Source of the DNA: Desmodus rotundus
Lineage: Eukaryota > Chordata > Mammalia > Chiroptera > Phyllostomidae
NCBI RefSeq assembly: GCF_022682495.2
Contig: NC_071387.1
Span: forward strand, 198,936,143-199,000,142
Direction: 5' to 3'
DNA length: 64,000 bases
Shown here: one piece after another, positions 11,930 to 23,169 of the stretch
Layout of the letters: every line of letters begins with the position of its first letter
Numbering within the stretch: the first letter of the stretch is position 1
The notes under the pieces: model-generated
What the model was told of the DNA's origin: nothing
Database searches by the model: none
Seen by the model: the letters and a program-made list of their open reading frames with translations, nothing else
Position numbers and translations under genes: made by a program

Positions 11930-12224
11930 GTGGATGTGGTGGCTCGCAAAATATTTAGTTCAATGGTGCCCCCTTCTGTTGGTGCAGCAGAGTGCAGATG
12001 GTTGGGTGGATTTTGTGGGGGGTTAGGGGTGAGGGGAGAGAGAGTGTGTTGTCCTCTAGTTCTGGGTTATGTTTTGGATTACAGGACCCCAGTATTTTTT
12101 TCTTGCTTCCCTTATACTTCACCACCCAGCTTCCAAGGCTGCCTCTCCCTTCCCTTTAGGTCTTTTTCTCTCCAGGGGCAACGTCTTTCAAAGACTGCCA
12201 CCTGCAGTTGTATAGACTTTTTAA
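11930..12224. other. Intergenic, possibly still old L1
   Basis: The 105-codon plus frame here has no recognisable domain and runs into the TA-rich tract. It is probably non-coding. Confidence 0.4.
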
Positions 12225-12435
12225 TATACATGTGTATATGTATATAATATACTACAATATACTATATTATAATATACTACTATACTATAATACTATACTA
12301 TAGTATATACTATATGTTATAGTATATACTATGTTGTAGTATATATATGTTATAGTATATACTATACTATAATATACTATAGTGTATATACTATACTATA
12401 CTATACTATATGTTATATATATATAAATTATATAC
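12225..12435. repeat. TA-rich ATACTATA tandem tract
   Basis: The tract is made of short units such as ATACTATA, TATAGTATAT and GTTATAGTATATACTATA. Many are self-complementary, so it could fold into hairpins or cruciforms and is likely length-polymorphic. Confidence 0.93.
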
Positions 12436-12579
12436 ATGTGTAAGTGTACTGTGAAGTTTGGGTGTTTTCTGTCATCTAACTGTGCTCGACGTGTGGTTCT
12501 GTGTGTCCCTTTGTTGTTCTGTATTATATTTGGAACTCTATGGGGAGACCCGGAATAAAACAGCTGTAAATATTTACAG

Positions 12580-13265
12580 TAACCAGAAATCTTATTTGTT
12601 CCATTCTAAAATTATTTTTCAGCTTTTTTCTGAATAGGCGATGTATTCTTATGGTTCAAAATACAAAAAGTCCAAAAGGACAGAAAAGTCCCCTCCCTAT
12701 TCCAATCTCTTATTTTTCGTCACTAACATTTAGTGCTTATATATCCTTACAGAAATTTTAACGTAATATATAAAGTTATTTGTCCATCCCTTATTTTCAT
12801 ATAAATCACGGCCTGCTATGCATACTGTTTTTGCAGTTTTTTCCCTTAGCAATACATCGTGTATATTTTTCCATTTCAGCATATGCAGTGTTCCCTTGTT
12901 TATGACTTTTACGTGGTTTTCGTTCTGAGTCTGTCTTAATGTGCTGAGTCAGTTCCTCATGATGAAGACTGAATACATTTTGCCAGATTAATCTCCACAG
13001 AACCTGTACTAGTAAATACTCCCACCAGCAATGTACGAAAGGCCTATTTCTCACAGCCTCACTAACAGTGTATTATCTAACATAGCTACCATTTAATTCT
13101 TAAGCCCACATGTGAAAAATGGCATTATAGTGTGGTTTTATTTTATATTTATGTATATTATGTGTAAGTTGAGTATTTTCATGGTTAGGAAGTATATGTA
13201 TTTCCTTTTCCATGAACTGTACATTTAATGCCTTTCCTCTGATCTATTTCCAAATAATTACCTGA
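12580..13265 (-). mobile_element. Ancient L1M fragment (antisense)
   Basis: Antisense L1M text includes TATTCTTATGGTTCAAAATA, TACTCCCACCAGCAATGTAC and TTTCCTTTTCCATGAACTGT. It is probably the continuation of the element to its left, separated by the TA-rich tract. Confidence 0.7.
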
Positions 13266-13269
13266 GCCT

Positions 13270-14680
13270 AGGATTAGGGTTCTATGATAAATACAATGCT
13301 GGCTCTTGACTACAAGTATTTAGGAGTAGAATAATCACATGAGACTAAATAGCTGGCTCAGAGGAAAGAAATTAATAGGGTGAACTAATCCAAGCAGATT
13401 CCCTCGCCTCAGAATTTGAACTGGCCCAAGACCATCCCTGATATGTTCCTAAGTCCTTAAAATAAACTACCCAGTGGAGATAGGATGTCCATTTCTGCTG
13501 GAACTGGTACCATGATAAGCCAGAGTATCTGCTGAAGTTATGAGTGAAAGGAGACACAGAGAAAGATGATGGGCAGGAAGAAAACAGGAAAGATACTCCT
13601 TGGGAAACAGAACAGAGATGAAATGACTCTGTGGAAGGTGTGAAAAAGAGGCTTAGCTTCCCTCAGTGTGATGGGGCCTCTCTTGATGCCTTTGAGATGG
13701 CTTGCTGGAGCCTTTCAAAGTTCTTTTTTTCCCTTTGAAATTCATGTGTGGGGGTTTCTTTTCCTTGATTAGAATACCTTTCCTATGAATAACATTAGTT
13801 TTGTTCTTCATAGCTTCCGAGGGGTACAAAAACAGCCAATGGATGGAAGATAACAAAGAATCAGAGTAGCTAGACTATCTGATTTATGAAACAAACTGTT
13901 TCAGGTAGGCAAGTGTTTTCTTTTATGGGAATTATTCCAGATTTACCTGGGAGACTCCCGGCAGGGATGCCACAGGGAGCATGCCAGCATCTAATGCATC
14001 ATTGATGTAGGTGCTATTTGAACCTTCTTTCATAAGAAAAAAATTTAGGGTTCTATAAATATGGTCTTATTACCTATATATAGTGTTTGCTTGTTGAATG
14101 AATTAAAGACTCTAAATTAAAAATCTTTTACTACAATAAAATATTTTTTATCATTGGAAGAATAATTCTTCTAAAACATCTAGAAACCAACACTCTTGAT
14201 AGAGAAAAGGAAGCAACTGGGAATGAGAATCAGGAGGCTGACCTGGCATGTGCAGCTGGGCTTCACCCCTGCTAAGAAGCTGGCCTTGCACTCACAGCCA
14301 GCTCCTGTGTTCCCATAAATAATCTCACATGATACCAACAGCAAACAAGGTCCATCTGGGACCATGATGGTATGAAACGAAACAAGGTCACTTTATAATT
14401 TCATGTAAGCATAAACACAATCAAGGCCACTGTGCCGCCCCCAGAATACCAAACACCCCTCTCTTCTGGTTAATATGAGTGATTAATGCTTCTCTGCCAA
14501 TTAAAGCTTTATTTACTCCCTTATTTGCCCCATCTATGGATTGAGATACTCAGTTATGGAATTGTCTCTATTTTCTGACAGCACCTTATCTAGAGCAAAG
14601 CCCTGCTTTTTTAGATCTCCCCTCAAAACACCCAACCAAAGCCCAAGTGCTATAACAGATTCTCCCCAGCACGCTTGTAT
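13270..14680. other. Intergenic, no gene seen
   Basis: No repeat is recognised with confidence. The minus-strand open frames of 61-67 codons have no recognisable content. Confidence 0.45.
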
Positions 14681-14682
14681 GA

Positions 14683-15075
14683 TTCTGCTCAAGCTTCCAT
14701 AACAAAATACCACAGACTGGGTGGCTTCAACAACAGAAATTTAATTCTCTAACGGTTCTGGAGGATAGCAGTCCAAGATCAGGGTGCCAGCATGGCCAGC
14801 TGCTAGTGAGGACTCTCTTCCTGACTTGCAGATGGCTGCCTTCTCACTACACCTAATACATGGTGTAGAGACAGAGCGGCTCTCTGCTCTGGGAGTCTCA
14901 TTTGATAAGGGCACTAATCCCGTCATGAAGACCCTCCCTCCTGACTTTGTCTAGCCCTAATTATTTCCCAAAAGGTTCTATTTGCAAATACAATTATATT
15001 GGGGGCTAGGACTTCAACATATGAATTTGACGGTGGGGGGGGCAGTGCGGCACAAATATTCAGTCCATGAAACCT
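14683..15075 (-). repeat. MaLR-type solo LTR (MLT1/MST-like, antisense)
   Basis: The sequence reads as the reverse of a MaLR LTR: CATAACAAAATACCACAGAC, GGTGGCTTCAACAACAGAAA, TTCTGGAGGATAGCAGTCCA, GGGCACTAATCCCGTCATGA and GGACTTCAACATATGAATTT. It is a non-coding LTR and no internal proviral sequence is seen beside it. Confidence 0.88.
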
Positions 15076-15339
15076 TCTTACTGAGATGCCCCATGACTCC
15101 CTGGTGTGTGGTTTTTGTTTTTGTTTTTTTTTTACTGTATCAAGTAATACAACCAACTAGTCCAATTTTGGGTGGTATTTAGCTAGAGGGCATTTGCATT
15201 AGAAAATGCTGCTTTTTTACAAAAATTACTGCCATTTTGTTTCATTAAGTTTAGAGTATTAGGCAGGTCGAAGGGTTTTAGCAGAGAGTAGATATTCCTT
15301 TGAAGAAATTTTTAAAGAATTAAAAAAAAATTGAAATTA

Positions 15340-15562
15340 AGAGCAATCTGACAATAGCCAGAGGGGAGTGGGGAGGGGACAGTGGGGAGAGGGGCTTACA
15401 GGAACTACTATAAAGGACACATGGACAAAACCAAGGGGGAGGGTGGAGGCGGGGGAGGAAGGTGGGTTTGGCTGGGATGGAGTGGAGGGGTGGGGAGAAA
15501 ATGCAGACAACTGTAATTGAACAACAATAAAAAAAAATTTAAAAAGAGAAAAAAACAAAGAA
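15340..15562 (+). mobile_element. Bat-type L1 3' end, left half of a tail-to-tail pair
   Basis: This is sense L1 3' UTR: TGACAATAGCCAGAGGGGAG, ACTATAAAGGACACATGGAC, a G-rich tract, then CTGTAATTGAACAACAATAA and an A-rich tail. It abuts an antisense L1 tail. A 14-base direct repeat TTCCTTTGAAGAAA lies at 15295-15308 and at 15720-15733, flanking both halves together. Confidence 0.85.
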
Positions 15563-15564
15563 AA

Positions 15565-15719
15565 AAATTTATTGTTGTTCAGTTGCAGTTGTCCTGCCAT
15601 TTTCCCCATTGCTCACCCCATCCCCCCACACTCCCACAGTCAATCCCCCACATTGTCCCCTATTCATGTTCCCCTATGAATAGAGGAACTATTCATGTTC
15701 CCTATTCATGTTCCTTTGC
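15565..15719 (-). mobile_element. Bat-type L1 3' end, right half of a tail-to-tail pair
   Basis: The antisense tail begins TTTATTGTTGTTCAGTTGCA, then has a C-rich tract CTCACCCCATCCCCCCACAC and ACAGTCAATCCCCCACATTG. It differs from the left partner, so it comes from a different L1 subfamily or a different part of the 3' UTR. Short repeats of ATTCATGTTCCC at 15663-15712 end it. The two tails are complementary at AACTGAACAACAATAAA, so the junction can form a hairpin. Confidence 0.8.
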
Positions 15720-15739
15720 TTCCTTTGAAGAAAATTAAA

Positions 15740-16735
15740 CCAGAGCATTGAGAAAACTGCTACAATTGCACTCCTAAGACCAACACCCTGACATTTGCAT
15801 CCATTTACTAGTTTCCATTCACATCACACACACTACAAATGACATGGGATTTTGGAGGATGAAGCTGTCACTTAATTAATAAAATTAACTGTTTAATGTA
15901 ATCACAAATTTCATCAATAGATTTCAAGTTGCCAGCTGCCTGGTTCACACTGACATAAATTCAATCTGCTAATATGTGTCTAGAATATTTAGGTTAATCC
16001 ATTCTCTGTGACACTGCATTTAGTGATATTATACCCTTTAAACATATCAACAGTTCTTCAGCTGTCTTCTGGCAATGATAATGAAATGCAGAATTCTTAA
16101 ACCTATGTGAGTATAATTTAAATGTTTACATTAAAGCTCATCTTTTCTATCATGGGTTTATAGCAAATTACTAGCAGAGTAACACATTACCTCAGGCAGT
16201 CTCAACAACCAATTGTGCCACAAAATTATTTAGGCCCAGTTGCCAGAATTTCATAAGTATACCCTCTGCCCCTGAGCAGACAGAGTACTTGTTCCCAGGA
16301 GACAAAAGTCTGCAAAAATTGACACCCCAAAAAGATCCATTCAAAATCGTATAATGACTTTTATGCCCAGAACTCCTAACAACAAACTAAGTCCAAGATC
16401 CAAGCTCCAACCAGTTCACATTTCTTTGTGATGTGTCACTGGGGAAATTCGGGCGTACTTACTTGTGGACATGTCTGTGGTTCAATTTCAGAGGAAATAG
16501 CGGCCCTGGTGCTACACACATCTTTCCCCTTTATCCAATAATTCCTTAAATTGCACAAACATCCTGTGTTTTTGTAGTGTAAGACCTAAAGCCTTTTCTC
16601 TAAGTGCAAATACTGGGCTGTTCAGCTTTACACTTGGTAGAACCCCATATCCAGCTGAATACAGTGAATGTGGAGAGTGCTTGTAAATCATGAAGAAGAG
16701 GGTTACCTTAACCACGGCTACTCAATTAAATATGC
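15740..16735. other. Repeat-poor stretch, possible conserved non-coding DNA
   Basis: I recognise no repeat. The segment 15750-16110 has homeodomain-type cores (TTAATTAATAAAATTAA near 15873, TGATAATGAAATGC near 16076) in balanced complex sequence. This is compatible with a regulatory element but does not show one. No gene seen. Confidence 0.3.
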
Positions 16736-16737
16736 AC

Positions 16738-16860
16738 AGGAATTGTGTGATCTTGTTAAATGGACATTCTGATTCATTCGGTCTGGGTGGTGTCTGAGGT
16801 TCTGCACTCCCACCAAGCCCCCGGATGAGGCCCACACCCACGCCACTGGGCTGCCATTCA
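16738..16860 (+). repeat. hAT-Charlie-type non-autonomous fragment
   Basis: TTCTGATTCATTCGGTCTGG followed by GTGGTGTCTGAGGTTCTGCA resembles the core of MER-class hAT-Charlie elements ('TTCTGATTCAGTAGGTCTGGGGTGGGG'). The ends are decayed. Confidence 0.6.
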
Positions 16861-16861
16861 T

Positions 16862-18560
16862 TCTTCTTTCCTTGATAGGAAAGCTGTATGTCTTCTATTT
16901 CATTGTATAAATGAAAATATCCCTTCGGGATTGCCCTCTTTCTTTCTCTGCTTATCTACTCCATCACTTGGTTAAGTTCACTAATGTACTATAAAACATA
17001 ATTTAGGTAACTGAATAATTGTACTTTCTAGAATATATCAGATATTTTTAAAAATCAGTGTGATTTGTATGAGATACAAGTCCAATGCTTCTTATTAATT
17101 TCCTCTGATCATCACTAAAATTAGAAGCACTTTGTCTGAAGTTTAAAAACTAGACAAATGCTTACTTGGAAAAGAACAATTTTACCAATATTGTAATACA
17201 TAAATATTACTAAATTGAGTTCAGTCCAAATCTGTCATTAATTACATGTACTACTTCTATAACAGTTACTATTGTTTTTCTTTATTAAAAAGAAAAATTA
17301 TGATCATCTACAATTATGATCTTCTGATTCTACAATATTTATTATTCTTCTTAGGCTAGAACAATTAATATTTGTATATTCTTCAATCCAGCTAAAGTCC
17401 TGAAATCAATAATGAGTCCTATTGGGAAAAAGACATGAATTATCCATAGCTTCGTGTAATTCAAAATCCAAATATTACATAAAACCAATACATAGAACTG
17501 AAAAGATTAAAATTTAATTATAGTTTGATTAATCCTTTTTCTTCTTGAATTGCCCGAATTAACTGAAGGTGTTGACATTATCTTAGGCCCACTTCCCAAG
17601 TATATGCAACAAAATTTTTAAGTTATAGTTTAGTGGAGACTTTTCCAAAATAACTTCTTTGTCGATTTTCCAGTTCTAAGGATAATGGTAGGAGAAGGGT
17701 GTCTTCTAAGCTGCTGTACCACAAAAACTGATATTACCTTTCAGTTCAAACAATCTTGTTATTTGACCACTGGCTGTGAAAGCCTTAGAGTACCTATGTT
17801 TTTCCTCTCCTTTATATTAGTGTTTTCCTAAGGAAATTCAATTTTATATAACATGTTTTTCTAACTAAAAGAAAGCACGAGTGATTCACAGAGCAAATGT
17901 TTCTGTTGCAAATTCAATGTTTCCTGAGACCACTAGAGTTCTGATGGAAAAACAAAGAAATTGTGGCCATCTGTGCTTTGTGGGGCTCATCAGGCCTCCC
18001 TGCCTGTCCCCACCGCTACCACCAAGATGAAATAGCATTGAACACGCAGCACCCACGGGTGCTGGGCACCACAGCTTTGCCTTTTGCCTATTTCTTGATT
18101 AGTCTTCATCATTGGTAGCCATCTCCTCCTTTCCTCCCAGCTTCCGTATTTCCTTATATCTGAGTTTACTAATAAGATATTATCATTATTATTAACAAGG
18201 GAAGCTGCCAGGGCCTAATCCAGAACTTTTTAAAATAAAACTGTTTCTTAACTTGATTACACTCTGCTTAGGAAGGCTTCTTGAGAGTTTCACAGTGCTG
18301 TACTATTGGTGGGTCTGGAGACCCTTAAGCATTGGCTGAGTGGTCTCAATGGACTTTGAGTGACTAGATTAGTGAATAAGCTAGTGAATAAATAAACTGC
18401 ATCTGCCAAGACTTAAGAAGGGGAATCATAGACTATCATTCAAAGGTGATACATTTTCTCTTTTGAAAGATGATGCTTTTCATTTTTTTAATTCCTTTTA
18501 TGTATTATTCCTTTTATTATCTTATGAATATCACTATGTTTTTTTATTTAAGAGAAAAGT
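16862..18560. other. Repeat-poor AT-rich stretch
   Basis: No gene or confident repeat is seen. The segment 17200-17600 contains several ATTAATTAC and CAATTATGAT type words. A CpG-richer patch lies at 17990-18070. The rest looks neutral. Confidence 0.35.
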
Positions 18561-18625
18561 TATACATGTATTGGCCAAGGTTCTTCAGGAAAACAGAAAC
18601 AATATAATATATGCACAGTGAAGGA

Positions 18626-18672
18626 GGGAGGGAGGGATGGAAGGAGAGAGAGACAGGCAGATAGATAGATAG
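18626..18672. repeat. GGGA / AGATAGAT simple repeats
   Basis: GGAGGGAGGGAGGGATGGAA is followed by four AGAT-type units within the older repeat. Confidence 0.85.
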
Positions 18673-18924
18673 ACACAGAGAAAACCAGAAGAGCTAACAG
18701 GTTCAGTCTGAAAGGCAGGCAGGCTTTAGACCCAGGAAGAGCCAACGTTTCAGTTCTAGTCTGAAGGCATAAAAAAGTCAATATTCTAGTTTGAAGGCAT
18801 TCAGCCAGGGAAAATTCTCTCTTACTTGGGGGAGGGTCTACCTTTTTGTTCTATTCAGTCCTTCAACTGATTGGGAGAGGCCCACCCACATGAGGGAGGC
18901 CAATCTGCTTTACTCAGTCTATTG

Positions 18925-19138
18925 CACAGGTGGCAAACACAAAGCCTGCAGGCCAAATCCAGCCCTCCACCCTGTTTTATCCAGCCTGGCACCTTGTTTC
19001 TACCCAGCAGCAGCTCTGAGCTCCTTTCCCCCACTTAAGGAGTAGTTACATTTATACAGTCCTAAAATTACATTTGGCTCTTTGAAGGCAACCTCTAGGC
19101 TGATGTGGCCCCCAGTGAAAATGAGTTTGACACCCCTG
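18925..19138. mobile_element. Short hAT-type non-autonomous transposon (MITE)
   Basis: The left end CACAGGTGGCAAAC and the reverse complement of the right end, CAGGGGTGTCAAACTC, form inverted repeats of about 14-16 bases. The element is flanked by an 8-base duplication, GTCTATTG at 18917-18924 and CTCTATTG at 19139-19146 (7 of 8 identical). Eight bases is the hAT superfamily target-site length. It interrupts an older repeat that resumes directly after the duplication. It has no coding capacity and must have been mobilised in trans. Confidence 0.88.
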
Positions 19139-19261
19139 CTCTATTGAATTAAATGTTAATCTCAACCAAAACCAAACTCACAGACACACCCAGAATAATA
19201 TTTGACCAAATATCTGGGTACCCCATGGCTCAGTCAAGTTGAAACATGAATTAAGCCTCAG

Positions 19262-22200
19262 AGCTATTATTCAAACTTGCCTCTCTCACAGTGCCGTTAG
19301 AGTTGCCTTTTCTGGATTCTCTGCTCTTGATTCTCGCTCTAATCTTATAGGAGATCCCAGTTCACCAGAGGGCATCTTAAAATCTGTCAGACAGGGACTG
19401 GTTATCGTCTAAAAACCTCTTACTGAAATCTTCTAAGAGCCTAAAAAGTCCCAACTCCAAAATCAGCAGATCGACTGTCCATGACTTGGCAGAAACACTG
19501 GAGATGACAGCGAACACTTACGCTGGGAGAGGTTGTAATACCAATGTTCTCGGCAACACAAAGGACGGTGATATGGAAAAAAGATAGTGGCCGTTCTGAG
19601 CTTAAACGTGATTCAGAAGAATTGGACTCTGAGTGCAAAGAAAGATGTTTGAGGAGTGGAGTGAATGTAAACAAAATATTTCTTTTAAAATCATGTGTAA
19701 ATGTGTCCAAAATAGCTCTTTTTTGAAGTATGAAATCAAAATGCAAAGCAATAAAGAAGTGTTATGGCGCAGTTTATTTTTCTTTCTTGGTCGCATATGA
19801 GGTATGTCTTCCAATAGAGAGAATCTTAAATTCAGAAATCTGAAAATAGAGCTACTCCCTCAGTATAGCACGCTAGGTTAAATCATTGGTTAGTGTATTT
19901 TTAATTCAAGTTCAAATTCACATTGAATTTACATGTACATGTCATAACTAGAACATAACAAGATTACACAGCTCTAAAACTGGTCTAAATACTGGCATCA
20001 AATTAGCAACAGTTCTAACCTTACAAATTCATTTGTAAAACAGCACTCAGTTTTCTAGCTGCAGTTAAAGTAGCAAAATTTAATATTCCCTCAAATCTTT
20101 GAGCAAATAGAACTCAGCACAGAATCATTTTTTCCATGAAACTCTATAATAGATGTTTGATGAACATATTATTACTACATGCAATAAACAGCTGAGAAAG
20201 CTTTTTGAAAAAATAATATGAAAAATTTTGATTTGTAGTGGCAAGAATTTGAGATTTTTCACATCAGAAATGGTCAGTATATGGAATAACTTCATATGAA
20301 AACATTTTAACATGTTCATAATATTAATAAAATAATCCCATGAATGGGGTGCATGTGTTAGAGTCACTTTGGGGAAAATTAACGATTTTGGCTATTTAAC
20401 AAAATCAACTAAAATGAGGTGGGAAATTATGTTTATATCCAAGGGGAAGAGTTATCTAAGATTAGAACTAATATTTAACTTGGAAACAATGTCAAGCTGC
20501 CTTTAAACACTGACTCAAATTAAATTATTGTCTACACGTTCTTTCTCTACGATGTGTATAGAAATAAACACAGCAGCGGTGAGGAACAACTGCGTCATTC
20601 TCCACAGCCTTTGATCTATACCAAGTATTGAATAAAGCCAGCCTGCAAATGTCTTTACCGTCAGTGGTGTACTTCTCTAAATGGAACCTCTCTGTTAAAT
20701 GCTTCATGTTATTCCTCATTTGCGTTATCATCACCATTTCTCAGAAAGGTGACTGAGAAAATCTCTTCCATCAACTCGACCCCACTCTCCATAAATGCAC
20801 CAGAGCTCGGCACAAATGAAAACATTCAAGGTGGTTGAAATTCTGAACACCAGTCAGGATTTGACATACTGTATGTTGAACTGACACACTAGTACACTTT
20901 TGTTGTCGTCACTGGGAGATAATGCATCTGAAAGCTGCTAACAAAATGTTTCCCTCAACATAGCAAAACACAGCTAAACAAAGATACTTTTAAAACTATT
21001 TTCAAAAACCATTTTAATAAACAAATCTGTAATTGGTACCTTTGCATTGGCCAACAGTCCGGCGAACACAGATGAGTATTGCTTTATAATTATGTGCATG
21101 CCTCCATCTTAGTTTTTTTTTAAATTTTCCAAATATCAATTCCTTCCTGTCATTTCATTTACAATGAAATGTACAATAAAAAGGGTCCTGGGTAGCAGGA
21201 AGCACAAATGACTTCAGTTATAGCATAAGAACAAAAATAAAGTTACTACTGAAAAACGTCTACAGAAAACAGACCTTCTCTTGAACTGAGTCTAAGAAAC
21301 AGCCAAGATGAGAAAACGCCATTGCATTCCCACGTGAAATAATGAGTCCTTTACTATGCATAGAATAGTCCCTTCACAGACGCTATTGAGGATCCCAAGG
21401 AACTAAGTGATCTCAAAAAGAAAATCGTTACTCTAATGAATTTGTTTAGGACACATTCATTCTTAATATAACGTGGCTATTTCTCCTTACCGTGTTGCGA
21501 CATATGGTATTACAGAAAGCAAAGCCGAGAGTAAATTCATTGCATTACTAACCACATTGCTAGGTGGTCCTTCAATAAAATGGGTTAAAGTAGAAAATGC
21601 CCATGTTTTTAAATAGTAGGCTTCCCTTCAAGATGATAACTCAAATTTCAATAAATAAAATATTTATGTGAGTTCAGATGAAGAAAGATAACTTCATCTT
21701 GAAAGCATGCCATCTCAGGGGAAAAAAGTAAGTTTCTTCATTATGCTTTCAAACAAGCAACAGTCAAAAATAATGCCAGGCTCACAAAGCTAAAAAAACA
21801 TTAAAAAAAACAAAACAAAAAAAGTCTGACAAAGTTAAATCGAGAGTTGCTGATCCACATGGATTTTCCCCTGAGGCTTCCCTTCAGAATCCTACATTCA
21901 TGAGATCCCATTCTCTTCTATTAAGACGAAGTCATGACTTGGGGAACCTTTTCTGTCTCCCTCAAAATTTGGTGTCTCTAGGAAAATTTTTGAATGGAGT
22001 TCTTCTTTCATTCCACAATTCCATCGAATATGTTTTTGCATCTGTCACAGTGGTGCATGTTGATGGTTCCATGTTCAACATCACATACGAGAGAGTAAAA
22101 TTCCGTAAGTGGTGAATGTATCACAAGAGAGTGACTCTAATGCTGCTGTCTTGGGTCAGGCTTCTTGTCTGTAGAAAAGATAGTTTTAAAGCACAGAAAC

Positions 22201-22580
22201 TTTTCAGCACCATTTAGTTTACAATTTCAGCTGGTGCTCACACAAATAGTCAGCTCGATGTGAAAGTGCCTCAGAAGCACATGTCTGACAATCTTGCTTT
22301 GCATTCGTCTAGCCTGGACTGTACACATAGGCCCATGTGAATTGGAGTGTGATAGCAGGGAACGAAATGGCCCAGCCTGCGTTTCTTTGCTTTCTAATTG
22401 TGTCAAAGTCAATAACAGCAGAGAGGTTCTATTTGTGCAATTTTTAAATTCTGCATTAAGTTTTTATTTTTGAAAGTAAAAGCTATCAGTGGAAAACAAG
22501 AGCAAGTTCAGAAATAAGTAGAGGTATATATGGGAATTTAAAAGAAAAAATAAGTTATTAAACAAATGAATGTCTCTATT
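19262..22580. other. Long repeat-poor stretch
   Basis: Over about 3.3 kb I recognise no transposon apart from short A-rich runs (21782-21823). No exon-like frame with homology is seen. The overlapping frames at 19441-19814 run on opposite strands. A repeat-poor block in an otherwise repeat-laden window is compatible with purifying selection on non-coding DNA, but that needs alignment to show. Confidence 0.35.
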
Positions 22581-22584
22581 CAAT

Positions 22585-22805
22585 TAATAGAAGACAAAAC
22601 CAGACCTCTACCTCACATTACTGATGAAACTGAATTTCACAGATTAATTCTTTTTAAAGGAGACATAAAATAATAGAAGAAAAATCAGAGGAATACTTCT
22701 AGCCTTGGGGTAGGGGGAAACCTTCTCAACAACATGAGAAATCAGGAATGTAAGAAGGATAGTCTACTTAAAAAAACATTGAAGGCAAAAGACGCCTTTG
22801 ACAGA
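22585..22805 (+). mobile_element. Ancient L1 ORF2 fragment (sense), tentative
   Basis: The run AACCAGACCTCTACCTCACA, AATAATAGAAGAAAAATCAG, AACCTTCTCAACAACATGAG and AAAAGACGCCTTTGACAGAC resembles a late part of L1 ORF2, strongly decayed. Confidence 0.5.
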
Positions 22806-23052
22806 CATGATTAACACGGAGGACGGCCTTGTGTGGAACCGTGATATCTGAGTGGGGGAGAGGAGAAGTGGCAGAACTATTGTCTTTCATTCCTCCCTTC
22901 CCATGCTGACGCCTGCTGAGAGGTACACCATCCCGATCTCGTTGACAGCCCCACTCTCCCTAGGGCTGCCCTGCTACTCGCTACTCTCGAGTACGGCAAG
23001 GTCTTGTCAGGTCTGCCTGCCTTACTTCGGCCACTGCCACGCGATCCGAACG

Positions 23053-23168
23053 TGGTAGGCAGAATAATGGCTCCTGTACTCCCCAAAGAGCCTACATCTT
23101 AACCCCTGGAACCTGTGATGTTATTTTATATAGCAAAAAGAACTTTGCAAATATGATTAAATTATGAA
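23053..23168 (+). repeat. Old MaLR/LTR-type fragment (5' end)
   Basis: TGGTAGGCAGAATAATGGCT followed by CTACATCTTAACCCCTGGAA, CCTGTGATGTTATTTTATAT and AACTTTGCAAATATGATTAA is the start of a common old mammalian repeat. It is truncated by the L1 to its right. Confidence 0.7.
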
Positions 23169-23169
23169 G

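Larger units (their letters stand above)
18570..19260 (-). repeat. Old mammalian interspersed repeat, split by a hAT element
   Basis: The text follows a common placental repeat: GGTTCTTCAGGAAAACAGAA, an AGATAGATAGATAG part, CTATTCAGTCCTTCAACTGA, GGCCCACCCACATGAGGGAG, then after the inserted element AATGTTAATCTCAACCAAAA, CAGACACACCCAGAATAATA and ATTTGACCAAATATCTGGGT. The sequence is continuous across the insertion. I cannot name the family with certainty (LTR- or LINE-derived), and the strand given is tentative. Confidence 0.7.

Noticed and set aside
12225..12435. Regularly spaced short units, considered as a CRISPR-like array
   Set aside because: The units are AT-only microsatellite words without distinct spacers, and the DNA is mammalian.
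14683..15075. LTR considered as part of a full endogenous retrovirus
   Set aside because: There is no internal gag/pol/env sequence or partner LTR nearby; all MaLR copies here look solitary.
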